From contig PAIW01000107.1 of assembly GCA_002710885.1 (NCBI GenBank), positions 4,667-10,627 on the forward strand: a stretch of 5,961 nt of DNA, read 5' to 3'. Under the pieces are notes generated by a model that ran no database searches, was not told the DNA's origin, and was given only the letters and a program-made list of their open reading frames with translations. Positions 1 to 5,961 of this stretch are shown one piece after another. This DNA comes from Chloroflexota bacterium. GTDB taxonomy: Bacteria > Chloroflexota > Dehalococcoidia > SAR202 > UBA11138. How positions within the stretch are numbered: the stretch's first letter is position 1; each line of letters starts with the position of its first letter. Made by a program: the position numbers and the translations under genes.

Positions 1-8
1 TTATGAAA

Positions 9-1157
9 TTACTCTTTCGGTATGAGGTTGCGGGCGATAATCAGTCGCTGGATTTCAGAAGTTCCTTCGTAGATTTCCATTATTTTGGCGTCACGGTAGT
101 ATCGCTCGACGTCGGTTGGCGCGAAGTAGCCGGCGCCTCCGTGTATCTGAACGGCTTTGTCGGCATTTTCGACGGCGACTCGTGACCCGTAGAGTTTCGC
201 CATCGAAGCCTCCGTGGCGTAGGGTTTTCCTTCGTCTCGCAACGTGGCGGCTTTTTGGACGAGGAGCCGAGCTGCCTCAGTAGCTGTCGCCATGTCGACG
301 AGCATCCATTGCAAACCCTGGAAATCGGCAATTCTCTGACCGAATGCCCGTCGTTCCTGGGCGTACTTAAGGGCGGCATCGTAACATGCCTGAGCGAGTC
401 CGATGCACTGGGCCGCGATAGATATGCGGCTCTGGTTCAGCATCTCCATCGTCGCCCGGAAACCTTCCCCTTCGTTGCCAAGTCGGTTTTCCATAGGCAC
501 CTCGCAGTTGTCGAACACAACCTCTGCGGTGGACGATGCTCGTATGCCCATCTTTCCATGGAGCGGATTGATTGTGAGTCCCGGAGTGTCACTTTCCATT
601 ACAAGGGCGATGATACCCTTGGTTCCCAGGCTCCTGTCCATTGTCGCAAGCAGAACGAATATATCGGCTTCAGGAGCGTTCGTTATATAAGTTTTGGAGC
701 CGTTGAGGATGTAGGAACCGTTTGATCGCGTTGCCGTGGTCTGGATGGCGCCTGCATCGCTTCCGCCGCCAGCTTCTGTGAGGGCAAATGCGGCGATGCT
801 TCGGCCAGTGGTTAACGGAGGGATGAACTGGCGTTTCTGGCCTTCCGTCCCGTACATCTGGATGAACTGGACGGCCAGCGACAGGTGTGCGGCGTAGGTG
901 GTGCTGGTGGCGGCACAGGCACGGGCGATCTCCTCGACGGCAATCGCCACCTGCCGAGTGGTGCCGCCGCTTCCGCCGTACTCCTCATCGATCCCCAACC
1001 CGAACAGGCCCAATTCCCCGAGGCCGTAAATGTTGTCCCACGGGAACTCGCTTGTCTCGTCGTAGTGGGCCGCCCGTGGAGCGATCTCTTTCTCCGCGAA
1101 CTCGCGAACGGTATTTCGGAGAATCAATTCTTCTTCGGTCAGCAACTGTCCAACCAT
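9..1157 (-). CDS. Acyl-CoA dehydrogenase (FAD-dependent, short/medium-chain type)
   Basis: This 382-residue protein is a full-length acyl-CoA dehydrogenase, which oxidises an acyl-CoA to the trans-2-enoyl-CoA with FAD and passes electrons to an electron-transfer flavoprotein in the cytoplasm. Seen: an N-terminal helical domain; the FAD/substrate signature FALTEAGGGSDAG (residues 124-136); the second signature region ERRAFGQ (268-274); QIHGGAGY (337-344); and the C-terminal IYEGTSEIQR (362-371), in which E364 is the expected catalytic base. The ATG at 1157 is supported by GGAAAGGA (1165-1172) seven bases upstream; the stop is TAA. It lies 36 bases after a dead histidine phosphatase and downstream of methylmalonyl-CoA mutase on the same strand, which suggests acyl-CoA catabolism, for example branched-chain or short-chain acyl-CoA. 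Family membership is very secure; the exact substrate cannot be read from the sequence. Confidence 0.96.
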   Translation of the reverse strand: MVGQLLTEEELILRNTVREFAEKEIAPRAAHYDETSEFPWDNIYGLGELGLFGLGIDEEYGGSGGTTRQVAIAVEEIARACAATSTTYAAHLSLAVQFIQMYGTEGQKRQFIPPLTTGRSIAAFALTEAGGGSDAGAIQTTATRSNGSYILNGSKTYITNAPEADIFVLLATMDRSLGTKGIIALVMESDTPGLTINPLHGKMGIRASSTAEVVFDNCEVPMENRLGNEGEGFRATMEMLNQSRISIAAQCIGLAQACYDAALKYAQERRAFGQRIADFQGLQWMLVDMATATEAARLLVQKAATLRDEGKPYATEASMAKLYGSRVAVENADKAVQIHGGAGYFAPTDVERYYRDAKIMEIYEGTSEIQRLIIARNLIPKE

Positions 1158-1193
1158 CTCTGCGTCCTTTCCAGGTGATGTTACGAATTTACT

Positions 1194-1789
1194 CTATGTG
1201 ATGTCCGTCACGATGTCCAGCAGGTCGCGATCAGGAATGTTCATCACAGCGAATGACGGCAGGTTCAGGCGTCGCCATGTGTCCATCGGGCTGATGCGGG
1301 TGTGGCAGGACAGAAACAGGCTGATTACCGTGCCGTGGCAGACGATTATGATTTTGGAGCATCGGAGCCGTCCATTGCTGATTCATCAGCGACGTCGAAA
1401 CGTCCAATCCCCTGGTCTGCAGATTCTTTTCCGTAGGTCAGTTTGCAGGGGTTCGCGAAGAATCTGTCGATGGCTTCATGAAACTGTTGGAGGTTTGTCA
1501 GAAACGGTTCACTGTCGTGGTGGTGTTCTTCGAGGTCAGGAAGCCTGTTTGGAGTCACTCCCAGATTTTTCCCCAATAGCATTGCTGTGTCCACAGCCTT
1601 GGACTCAGCGCTGGAGTAGAGCGACGCAGGCAGATATTGTTTCAGCCGTCGAGCGGGAGGACGATAGCGACGACGGCCTTCATCATTTAACTGTCACTGA
1701 CTCGCTGGCATCTCAGGAATCGTACCCGGCAAGGAATGTTTGATCAAAATCAGTTTATTGTTCGGCGAAATTTCTTCCGGACACAACAC
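1194..1789 (-). pseudogene. Decayed histidine phosphatase (phosphoglycerate-mutase-like)
   Basis: The stretch between the mutase and the dehydrogenase holds a broken gene of about 187 codons. Reading the minus strand from 1756 gives KLILIKHSLPGTIPEMPASQ, then TGA (1694-1696) where this family normally has Trp, then QLNDEGRRR, SSAESKAVDTA and EEHHHDSEPF, ending early at TAA (1346-1348). Shifting frame at an A-run (1352-1355, minus-strand AAAA) restores KIIIVCHGTVISLFLS and WRRLNLPSFAV, ending at TAG (1194-1196). The N-terminal KHS and the later CHGT correspond to the two catalytic His regions; the Arg usually preceding the first His is Lys here. One TGG-to-TGA change and loss of one A would account for the breakage. 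The start is unclear: GTG at 1789, 9 bases after the mutase stop codon, is possible, but no ribosome site is evident. Family assignment is from recalled motifs; the substrate is unknown. Confidence 0.82.
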
Positions 1790-1798
1790 CTGCGCCCA

Positions 1799-3445
1799 TT
1801 AGAAGGGCGAGAACTCTTGCTGGACGCCGAAAACGCCTCTCAGCACGTCGGAAATCTCGCCGAGAGTGGCATAGGCTTCGACACACTCAAGTATGGCTGG
1901 CATGGTATTGTCCGTGCCTCTGGCGATGTTCTCCAGGTTTTGAAGGGAGGCGCTCACTGCCGAATCGTTTCGGTCTCGTTTCACACGGGCCAAGCGGTCC
2001 AATTGATGTTGGGTCTGGGCCGGATCAATGGTCTGGAGCTGTTCAATCGGCGGTGTAGGGGACTGGTAGCGGTTCACGCCGACGACAATGCGGTCCTCGC
2101 TCTCCACCCGACGCTGATAGTCGTATGCGCTCTCGTGAATTTCGCTGATTTGGAATCCAGCATCCAAAGCGCCCAACGCTCCGCCCATAGCGTCCATCCG
2201 ACGGATGTAGTCGAGTGCCTCGGACTCCAACCGATCTGTCAGACTCTCGACATAATAAGAACCAGCGAGCGGATCAACGGTATCCGTCACTCCCGTCTCA
2301 TGAGCGAGAACCTGTTGTGTTCTCAACGAAAGCTGAACCGACTCTTCGGTCGGCAACGCCAGGGCTTCGTCGTAGGAGTTGACGTGTAGGGACTGCGTTC
2401 CCCCAAGCACTGCGGCTAACGCCTGCACCGTGGTGCGAATTATGTTGTTGTCAGGCTGTTGCGCCGTCAAAGTCACTCCGGCAGTCTGGGTGTGGAAACG
2501 ACACATCCACGAACGGGGGTTCTTCGCTCCGAATCTCTCCCGCATGATCTTGGCCCACATTCTGCGGGCCGCTCTATACTTGGCGATCTCCTCAAACAGA
2601 TTGCTCTGGGCCACGAAGAAAAATGAGAGCCTGCCGGAGAATGCGTCGACATCGAGACCTGCATCGATCGCGGCCTGCACGTAGGCGATGGCATCGGAAA
2701 AAGTGAATGCCAATTCCTGGACAGCCGTCGCTCCAGCTTCGGCCATGTGATAACCGCTGATGCTTATTGTATTCCAGCGAGGAACGAATTCCGAACAGTA
2801 TGCAAATACATCAGTCACTAACCGCATCGAAGGTTGAGGCGGGTAAATGTACGTTCCGCGGGCGATATATTCCTTGAGTATGTCGTTTTGAATTGTCCCG
2901 TTCAGCTTGTCTATCGCGACGCCCTGTTTCTTCGCCAGCGCAACATATAACGCCAATAGAATGGAAGCCGTGGCGTTAATAGTCATAGATGTGCTGATTT
3001 TGTCCAACGGTATGCCCTCGAATAGCAATTCCATGTCCGCCAGGCTGGAAATCGGAACGCCGGTCCTGCCGACCTCGCCTTGAGCCAGGGCGTTATCGGA
3101 GTCGTAGCCTGTCTGAGTTGGAAGGTCGAAGGCTATGCTGAGACCGGTCTGACCTTGTTCAAGAAGGTAACGGTTGCGCTGGTTTGACTCCTCTGGAGAC
3201 GCCAGTCCTGCGTATTGGCGCATGGTCCAGAGACGCCCTCGGTACATATTGGGCTGGATGCCCCGTGTGAACGGGTACTCTCCGGGATAGCCCAGGCCGT
3301 CGGCGCCGTTCTGGTCTTCGGTGGTATAAAGGCCGTCAACTTCAAACCCAGAATTTGTCTCGAACTGAGATTGACGCTCGCCGAATCGTTGTTGAAGTGG
3401 TCCGAGGGTGTTTTTCTGCCATTCATGTTTACTGTTGCTAGGCAC
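1799..3445 (-). CDS. mcmA1: Methylmalonyl-CoA mutase, large (catalytic) subunit
   Basis: This intact gene encodes the catalytic barrel domain of an adenosylcobalamin-dependent acyl-CoA mutase interconverting methylmalonyl-CoA and succinyl-CoA. Numbered from GTG 3445 (548 residues): [12 protein letters not shown] then RQYAG with Y78, [20 protein letters not shown] with R196, and [12 protein letters not shown] with H233. Y78 and R196 are 118 residues apart and R196 and H233 are 37 apart, exactly as Y89, R207 and H244 in the Propionibacterium enzyme. Keeping both Tyr and Arg points to methylmalonyl-CoA rather than isobutyryl-CoA, where Phe and Gln are found. The C-terminal B12-binding domain (DxHxxG) is absent, so this is the split form and needs a separate small subunit not present here. 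GTG 3445 is preferred over GTG 3454 because AGGAG (3454-3458) sits eight bases before the former but abuts the latter. It ends with TAA. Confidence 0.95.
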   Translation of the reverse strand: MPSNSKHEWQKNTLGPLQQRFGERQSQFETNSGFEVDGLYTTEDQNGADGLGYPGEYPFTRGIQPNMYRGRLWTMRQYAGLASPEESNQRNRYLLEQGQTGLSIAFDLPTQTGYDSDNALAQGEVGRTGVPISSLADMELLFEGIPLDKISTSMTINATASILLALYVALAKKQGVAIDKLNGTIQNDILKEYIARGTYIYPPQPSMRLVTDVFAYCSEFVPRWNTISISGYHMAEAGATAVQELAFTFSDAIAYVQAAIDAGLDVDAFSGRLSFFFVAQSNLFEEIAKYRAARRMWAKIMRERFGAKNPRSWMCRFHTQTAGVTLTAQQPDNNIIRTTVQALAAVLGGTQSLHVNSYDEALALPTEESVQLSLRTQQVLAHETGVTDTVDPLAGSYYVESLTDRLESEALDYIRRMDAMGGALGALDAGFQISEIHESAYDYQRRVESEDRIVVGVNRYQSPTPPIEQLQTIDPAQTQHQLDRLARVKRDRNDSAVSASLQNLENIARGTDNTMPAILECVEAYATLGEISDVLRGVFGVQQEFSPF

Positions 3446-3453
3446 GTCGATCA

Positions 3454-3458
3454 CTCCT
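3454..3458 (-). promoter_or_regulatory. Ribosome binding site that decides the mutase start
   Basis: The minus strand reads AGGAG followed eight bases later by GTG (3443-3445). The earlier in-frame GTG at 3452-3454 shares its first base with this motif, so it would have no usable spacing. The shorter protein is therefore preferred; the difference is only three residues. Confidence 0.7.
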
Positions 3459-3479
3459 GAATACGCCGGTAGTTGGTCA

Positions 3480-3509
3480 TTTAGAGATTGGAATGAGTTT
3501 AGTTAACAA
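3480..3509 (-). promoter_or_regulatory. Weak candidate promoter for the mutase gene
   Basis: In the short gap between the dead methyltransferase (stop at 3522) and the mutase start, the minus strand has TTGTTA (3504-3509) and TCTAAA (3480-3485) separated by 18 bases. Each box matches the sigma70 consensus at four of six positions. An own promoter would make sense because the upstream cistrons are untranslatable, but the match is modest and could be chance. Confidence 0.25.
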
Positions 3510-3521
3510 GGTAGATAGGTG

Positions 3522-4058
3522 TCAATTTTCCAGGGCGTCGGAAATGGCTTCCAGGGCATCCTCAAACGAAGGTCCGTCGCTGGGCGTTCCGTGGGACGGT
3601 CGTGCCCAGGCAGATTTGTGTCCGCATAATACTGCGTGTCCGGCCCTCAGCCACAGGCAGTCAACGTCTTGAAACCCTGTCTTCCAGCTAATTCAGATTG
3701 TCGAAAATTGTGTCCGGTATTTCGCCTTCCTCTGGATATATGCGGTAATATCAAATACGCTTGTCTCTGTTCTGTCTTCAAATTCGGCGAGGTTCGAGAT
3801 TTAGGGATGCTACGTCAGCATTGACGGCAAACCGTCCAGCGCGGTTGCCCTCGCCTTCGGATAGAGGGTCAGAACCGCTTTGGTCAACCTGCCTTCGCTG
3901 CAAACAAAAACGACCAACTTGAACGCGTCGGTCGTTTTGAAACGTGTCTGAGTTATCAAGGCCGCCATCTGCTCGCGCCGCGACAGCACCGCAATGTCGG
4001 CCAGGCGCGAATATACCCGTGAATCATCTTCGGACCAGGCTGTATCGCTGCCAGTTAT
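3522..4058 (-). pseudogene. Decayed SAM-dependent methyltransferase with internal deletion
   Basis: No open frame survives, but the minus strand reads as pieces of one class I methyltransferase in order. From 4058: ITGSDTAWSEDDSR, LADIAVLSRREQMAALIT, KTTDAFKLVVFVCSEGRL, TLYPKARATALDG, then stops TAG (3810-3812) and TAA (3801-3803), then NLAEFEDRTETSVFDIT. A shifted frame gives YPEEGEIPDTIFDNLN, a TAG (3688-3690) where the family usually has Trp, and LE; a further shift gives TGFQDVDCLWLRAGHAV and GHKSAWARPSHGTP to the TGA at 3522-3524. The glycine-rich SAM motif (typically ELGCGEG) has become VFVCSEG. The join from VFDIT to YPEEGEIP skips the middle of the fold, roughly 90-100 residues in relatives, so about 300 bases appear deleted. 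It followed the upstream methyltransferase with overlapping ends. It is certainly non-functional; the original substrate is unknown. Confidence 0.82.
3907..3938 (-). terminator. Terminator-like inverted repeat inside the dead methyltransferase
   Basis: A perfect 9-base inverted repeat, AAAACGACC (3907-3915) and GGTCGTTTT (3930-3938), surrounds a 14-base loop. On the minus strand the second arm is followed by a continued T-rich run (TTTTTGTTTG), resembling an intrinsic terminator, though only five pairs are G:C-containing and the loop is long. Plus-strand reading is similar. It overlaps the eroded SAM-binding motif, so the T-run may have arisen by decay. Function is speculative. Confidence 0.25.
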
Positions 4059-4252
4059 TTTCCAGTATCCAACACACGAAGTCGCACAGCTAGCACCGGC
4101 GGAATTTCGTGGAAATTGTCCCAGTCCAATGCATGGCTGGGATCTGACGAGCCAAACACTGGCTCCTCGATACCGTCGGCGACGAACCCCCGCGTGAAAA
4201 ATACGTTCAACAACACACTCATCGGTCGGTGAAAGTAGCGCTGTAGAACCGG
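4055..4252 (-). pseudogene. Severed C-terminal part of the upstream methyltransferase
   Basis: Immediately beyond the amber codon at 4253-4255 the same frame stays open for 65 further codons up to TAA (4055-4057). It reads PVLQRYFHRPMSVLLNVFF, TRGFVADGIEEPVFG, and finally WDNFHEIPPVLAVRLRV. These are the usual closing segments of this methyltransferase type (the FHRPLSVLLNA-like helix, the EEPVF strand and the EIPPVL strand), so the tail belongs to the gene before it. Replacing TAG by CAG (Gln, as in the common VGQP turn) would give a 276-residue protein. It has no start site of its own and is probably untranslated unless the stop is read through. Confidence 0.85.
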
Positions 4253-4885
4253 CTAACCGACGATCGCTACGCCCTCGTACGGCGTTGGATTGATGTAGTG
4301 AGAAATCTTAACCGCGAGGGTGTCCACGATCCTCCCATCTTCCATCTCGACACGCTCGACAGAGCGGGATAGGCCGTTGGGTGAGTTGAAAGCAGGGTGC
4401 ATCACGGCGAACACAAAACGTCCACCAGGTTTCAATAATCGAGAAACGGACTCTGCCAGCGGTTCGATCTCTGCCATGTCCATGATCGCCATTCCGCAAG
4501 ATATTGCGTCGAATTTTTTTGACTCCAGCTGGGTCAACAATTCGTTGTCGGTGGCGTCAGCGACCAGAAACTCAATCTGTTCTCCATATTCCGTGCTGGC
4601 AGCTATGGCATTTTCGATCTGGCGAGGGGCGATGTCGATGGCAGTCACCCGGACCTCATGTTCGGCCATTTGGCGGGCGAAGTGGCCGTTCCCGCAGGCG
4701 ACGTCCAGCAGCGTTTCTCCTGATTTCAGGGCGAGTAGTTTCTCCATTGAAGGCCGGACCAGCGAATTGTGGAACGAATTTCCTTCGCCCATTCGCTCGT
4801 TCCAAAAGTCTGCGTTGGTGTCCCAAGCATCGCGCACATCGTCGTTGAACTGCGGGAACTCATGTGGCGGTTTTTGTTGATTCAA
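4253..4885 (-). CDS. SAM-dependent methyltransferase truncated by an amber codon
   Basis: This is a class I SAM-dependent methyltransferase. From TTG 4885 the product is 210 residues: WDTNADFWNERMGEGN near the start (21-36), SAM-binding motif I LDVACGNGHFA (60-70), the acidic ribose-binding strand AIDIA with D84, a VADATD region (108-113), and LKPGGRFVFAVMHP (151-164). The frame ends at TAG (4253-4255) right after TPYEGVAIVG, although the family's last 65 residues follow in frame. The SAM-binding core is present, but the final strands of the fold are missing, so the product is probably unstable or inactive. TTG 4885 is chosen over TTG 4927 because GGAGG (4892-4896) sits six bases upstream and the longer form would overlap a TATAAT box. 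It is the first cistron of the minus-strand array; the methyl acceptor is unknown. Confidence 0.85.
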   Translation of the reverse strand: MNQQKPPHEFPQFNDDVRDAWDTNADFWNERMGEGNSFHNSLVRPSMEKLLALKSGETLLDVACGNGHFARQMAEHEVRVTAIDIAPRQIENAIAASTEYGEQIEFLVADATDNELLTQLESKKFDAISCGMAIMDMAEIEPLAESVSRLLKPGGRFVFAVMHPAFNSPNGLSRSVERVEMEDGRIVDTLAVKISHYINPTPYEGVAIVG

Positions 4886-4891
4886 TTGGAG

Positions 4892-4896
4892 CCTCC
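4892..4896 (-). promoter_or_regulatory. Ribosome binding site that decides the methyltransferase start
   Basis: The minus strand has GGAGG six bases before TTG (4883-4885). This is the only strong ribosome site near the start of the gene, and it places initiation at an unusual TTG codon rather than at the upstream TTG at 4927. Confidence 0.75.
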
Positions 4897-4915
4897 GGTC
4901 GATTGATGACGCCTG

Positions 4916-4921
4916 ATTATA
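4916..4921 (-). promoter_or_regulatory. Candidate -10 box for the methyltransferase array
   Basis: A perfect TATAAT on the minus strand lies about 30 bases before the chosen TTG start, leaving a short leader that contains the GGAGG site. No good -35 box is seen 16-18 bases upstream (the region reads like AACGGTA), so the promoter is incomplete by sequence or needs an activator. Confidence 0.45.
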
Positions 4922-4946
4922 TCTCAATTCGGACTCTTACCGTTCC

Positions 4947-4975
4947 TTGACACCTCATTGTATTAAACTTAAAAT
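4947..4975 (+). promoter_or_regulatory. Strong sigma70-type promoter for ruvB
   Basis: The plus strand carries a perfect TTGACA (4947-4952), a 17-base spacer, and TAAAAT (4970-4975), which matches the -10 consensus at five of six positions. Transcription would start near 4982, giving a leader of about 98 bases before the ruvB ATG. It is back-to-back with the minus-strand promoter of the methyltransferase array. Confidence 0.8.
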
Positions 4976-4987
4976 GAACGCACGTTC
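4976..4987. promoter_or_regulatory. LexA (SOS) box-like palindrome at the ruvB promoter
   Basis: GAACGCACGTTC is a perfect match to the core GAAC-N4-GTTC of the Bacillus/actinobacterial LexA site, and the middle GCAC fits the preferred RNRY pattern. It begins right after the -10 box and covers the predicted transcription start, the usual position for a repressor operator. RuvB is a classic SOS gene in many bacteria, so LexA repression of ruvB is a natural inference. The flanking C and G of the full consensus are absent. Confidence 0.65.
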
Positions 4988-5079
4988 TAATATCGAGAAT
5001 GCGAACATAAACCTGCGACTGCGAGCTCCAAAACCAGTGCAGGATCGGGTTGAACATCGTCCTGAGAGGTGGACTCGGC

Positions 5080-5961
5080 ATGGCCCAGTCAGAGCGCATT
5101 GTATCCGGCAGTCGCCAGGATGAGGACTACTCCCAAGACAACAGCCTGCGACCTCGAAGGCTCGTCGACTATATCGGCCAGGACCGTGTAAAGCGGAATC
5201 TGGACATCGGCATCAGGGCCGCTCAACAGCGGGGCGACCCTCTGGACCATCTCCTCGTATACGGCACACCAGGCTTGGGGAAAACCACGCTAGCGAACAT
5301 CATCGCCATCGAGATGGGCGTTCAAATCAAGATCACCTCAGGCCCCGCCATCGAAAGGCCAGGGGACATGGTGGCGATACTGACTCAACTGCCCGAAGAT
5401 TCTGTGTTGTTTATCGACGAGATTCACAGGCTCAGTCGAGTGGTTGAGGAGATTCTATACCCGGCCATGGAAGACTTTTTTGTGTCCTGGGTTATCGACA
5501 AAGGTCTCAAAGCCCGGAGCATGAACCTGACGATCAAGCCGTTCACTTTGATTGGCGCGACCACCAGATTCGGCATGGTAAGCGCTCCGTTGAGGGACCG
5601 ATTCGGCTCAGTTTATCGCCTGGAATTTTACGATGAAGAAGCAATGAGAACCATCGTCGCCCGTTCCGCTAGAATCTTGGAAATTGAATCGGATGAAGAT
5701 GGAATCGTTGAGATAGCCCGCAGAGCGCGGGGGACTCCCAGAGTGGCGAACAGGCTACTTCGTCGTGTGAGAGATTACGCGCAAGTCATGGCCGATAATG
5801 TCATTAACGCTGAGGTCGCGAACGAAGCATTGACAGGCCTTGAAGTTGACCAACTGGGGCTCGAAGGGTTGGACCACCGGGTATTAAGCTCCATCATAGA
5901 AAAATTTGGCGGCGGGCCGGTGGGACTCGACACGTTGGCTGCATCCATCAGCGAAGAATCG
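5080..5961 (+). CDS. ruvB: Holliday junction branch-migration ATPase RuvB (3' end cut by window)
   Basis: RuvB is the AAA+ ring motor that, with RuvA, drives branch migration of Holliday junctions during recombinational repair. The frame is open from ATG 5080 to the window end, 294 codons of an expected 335-350, so about 50 C-terminal residues are missing. Seen: [13 protein letters not shown] (22-34), Walker [10 protein letters not shown] (62-70), Walker [10 protein letters not shown] (109-117), sensor 1 GATTR (159-163), arginine-finger segment PLRDRFG (170-176), sensor 2 [18 protein letters not shown] (217-234), and the winged-helix part with [12 protein letters not shown] (276-287). AGAGGTGG (5065-5072) seven bases upstream supports the start. 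It has its own promoter and an apparent LexA box and is divergent from the methyltransferase array. Oddities: GTPG instead of the usual GPPG in Walker A, and DKGLKARS where relatives have GxGPxARS. Identity is certain. Confidence 0.97.
   Translation, partial: MAQSERIVSGSRQDEDYSQDNSLRPRRLVDYIGQDRVKRNLDIGIRAAQQRGDPLDHLLVYGTPGLGKTTLANIIAIEMGVQIKITSGPAIERPGDMVAILTQLPEDSVLFIDEIHRLSRVVEEILYPAMEDFFVSWVIDKGLKARSMNLTIKPFTLIGATTRFGMVSAPLRDRFGSVYRLEFYDEEAMRTIVARSARILEIESDEDGIVEIARRARGTPRVANRLLRRVRDYAQVMADNVINAEVANEALTGLEVDQLGLEGLDHRVLSSIIEKFGGGPVGLDTLAASISEES

Noticed and set aside
255..1201. Several plus-strand open frames of about 95-156 codons across the dehydrogenase
   Set aside because: They are antisense to a full-length conserved gene and have no domain-like sequence or ribosome sites.
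1198..1743. Plus-strand open frame of 181 codons opposite the phosphatase remnant
   Set aside because: Its translation is Arg/Ser-rich without recognisable domains, and the opposite strand carries clear family motifs, so it is an antisense shadow.
1755..1799. ATG overlapping the mutase stop (TAATG) opening a 14-codon frame
   Set aside because: The peptide [14 protein letters not shown] has no family likeness, and the phosphatase blocks lie in another frame, so the overlap is probably chance.
3446..3521. Possible cobalamin riboswitch upstream of the B12-dependent mutase
   Set aside because: The leader is only about 75 bases, too short for a cobalamin riboswitch, and no B12-box-like motif is visible.
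3636..3824. Plus-strand 62-codon open frame in the gap upstream of the mutase
   Set aside because: No ribosome site or family features; the region is explained by the minus-strand methyltransferase remnant.
3841..3877. Imperfect hairpin GCGGTT...AACCGC with inner CCCTC/GAGGG
   Set aside because: The stem is interrupted, there is no T-run, and it falls in former coding sequence for a conserved protein segment.
1694..4255. Recoded stop codons (TGA as Trp, TAG as Gln) instead of pseudogenes
   Set aside because: The methyltransferase remnant ends naturally at TGA and the phosphatase at TAG, TAG occurs at both Gln and Trp positions, the intact genes contain no internal stops and use TGG for Trp, and frameshifts accompany the stops.
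4320..4880. Plus-strand open frames of 114 and 186 codons opposite the methyltransferase
   Set aside because: The minus strand encodes an unmistakable SAM-binding domain; the plus frames are low-complexity shadows.

Overview
The window reads as bacterial chromosome from a lineage with mid-range base composition. The split methylmalonyl-CoA mutase (catalytic subunit without the B12 domain), the RuvB sequence style and the methyltransferase types resemble Chloroflexota (Dehalococcoidia/SAR202-like) proteins. That placement is a judgement from memory, not a search.

Layout: positions 9-4885 are a minus-strand array of five cistrons, in transcription order: (1) a class I SAM-dependent methyltransferase whose frame is cut by one amber codon (4253-4885, severed tail 4055-4252); (2) a heavily decayed second methyltransferase (3522-4058); (3) an intact methylmalonyl-CoA mutase large subunit (1799-3445); (4) a broken histidine phosphatase of the phosphoglycerate-mutase type (1194-1789); (5) an intact acyl-CoA dehydrogenase (9-1157). 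Divergent from this, on the plus strand, ruvB starts at 5080 and runs off the window end. It has a strong sigma70-type promoter and a LexA-box-like palindrome at its predicted transcription start.

The mutase and the dehydrogenase are the working metabolic genes and fit acyl-CoA (propionate, branched-chain or odd-chain) breakdown feeding succinyl-CoA. The two stretches that look empty of genes (1158-1798 and 3446-4054) are not empty: each holds a recognisable dead gene that only appears when stops and frameshifts are read through. The main message is local gene decay of three of five cistrons beside intact genes, plus a probable SOS-controlled ruvB. I found no evidence of a new defence, mobile or RNA-based system.
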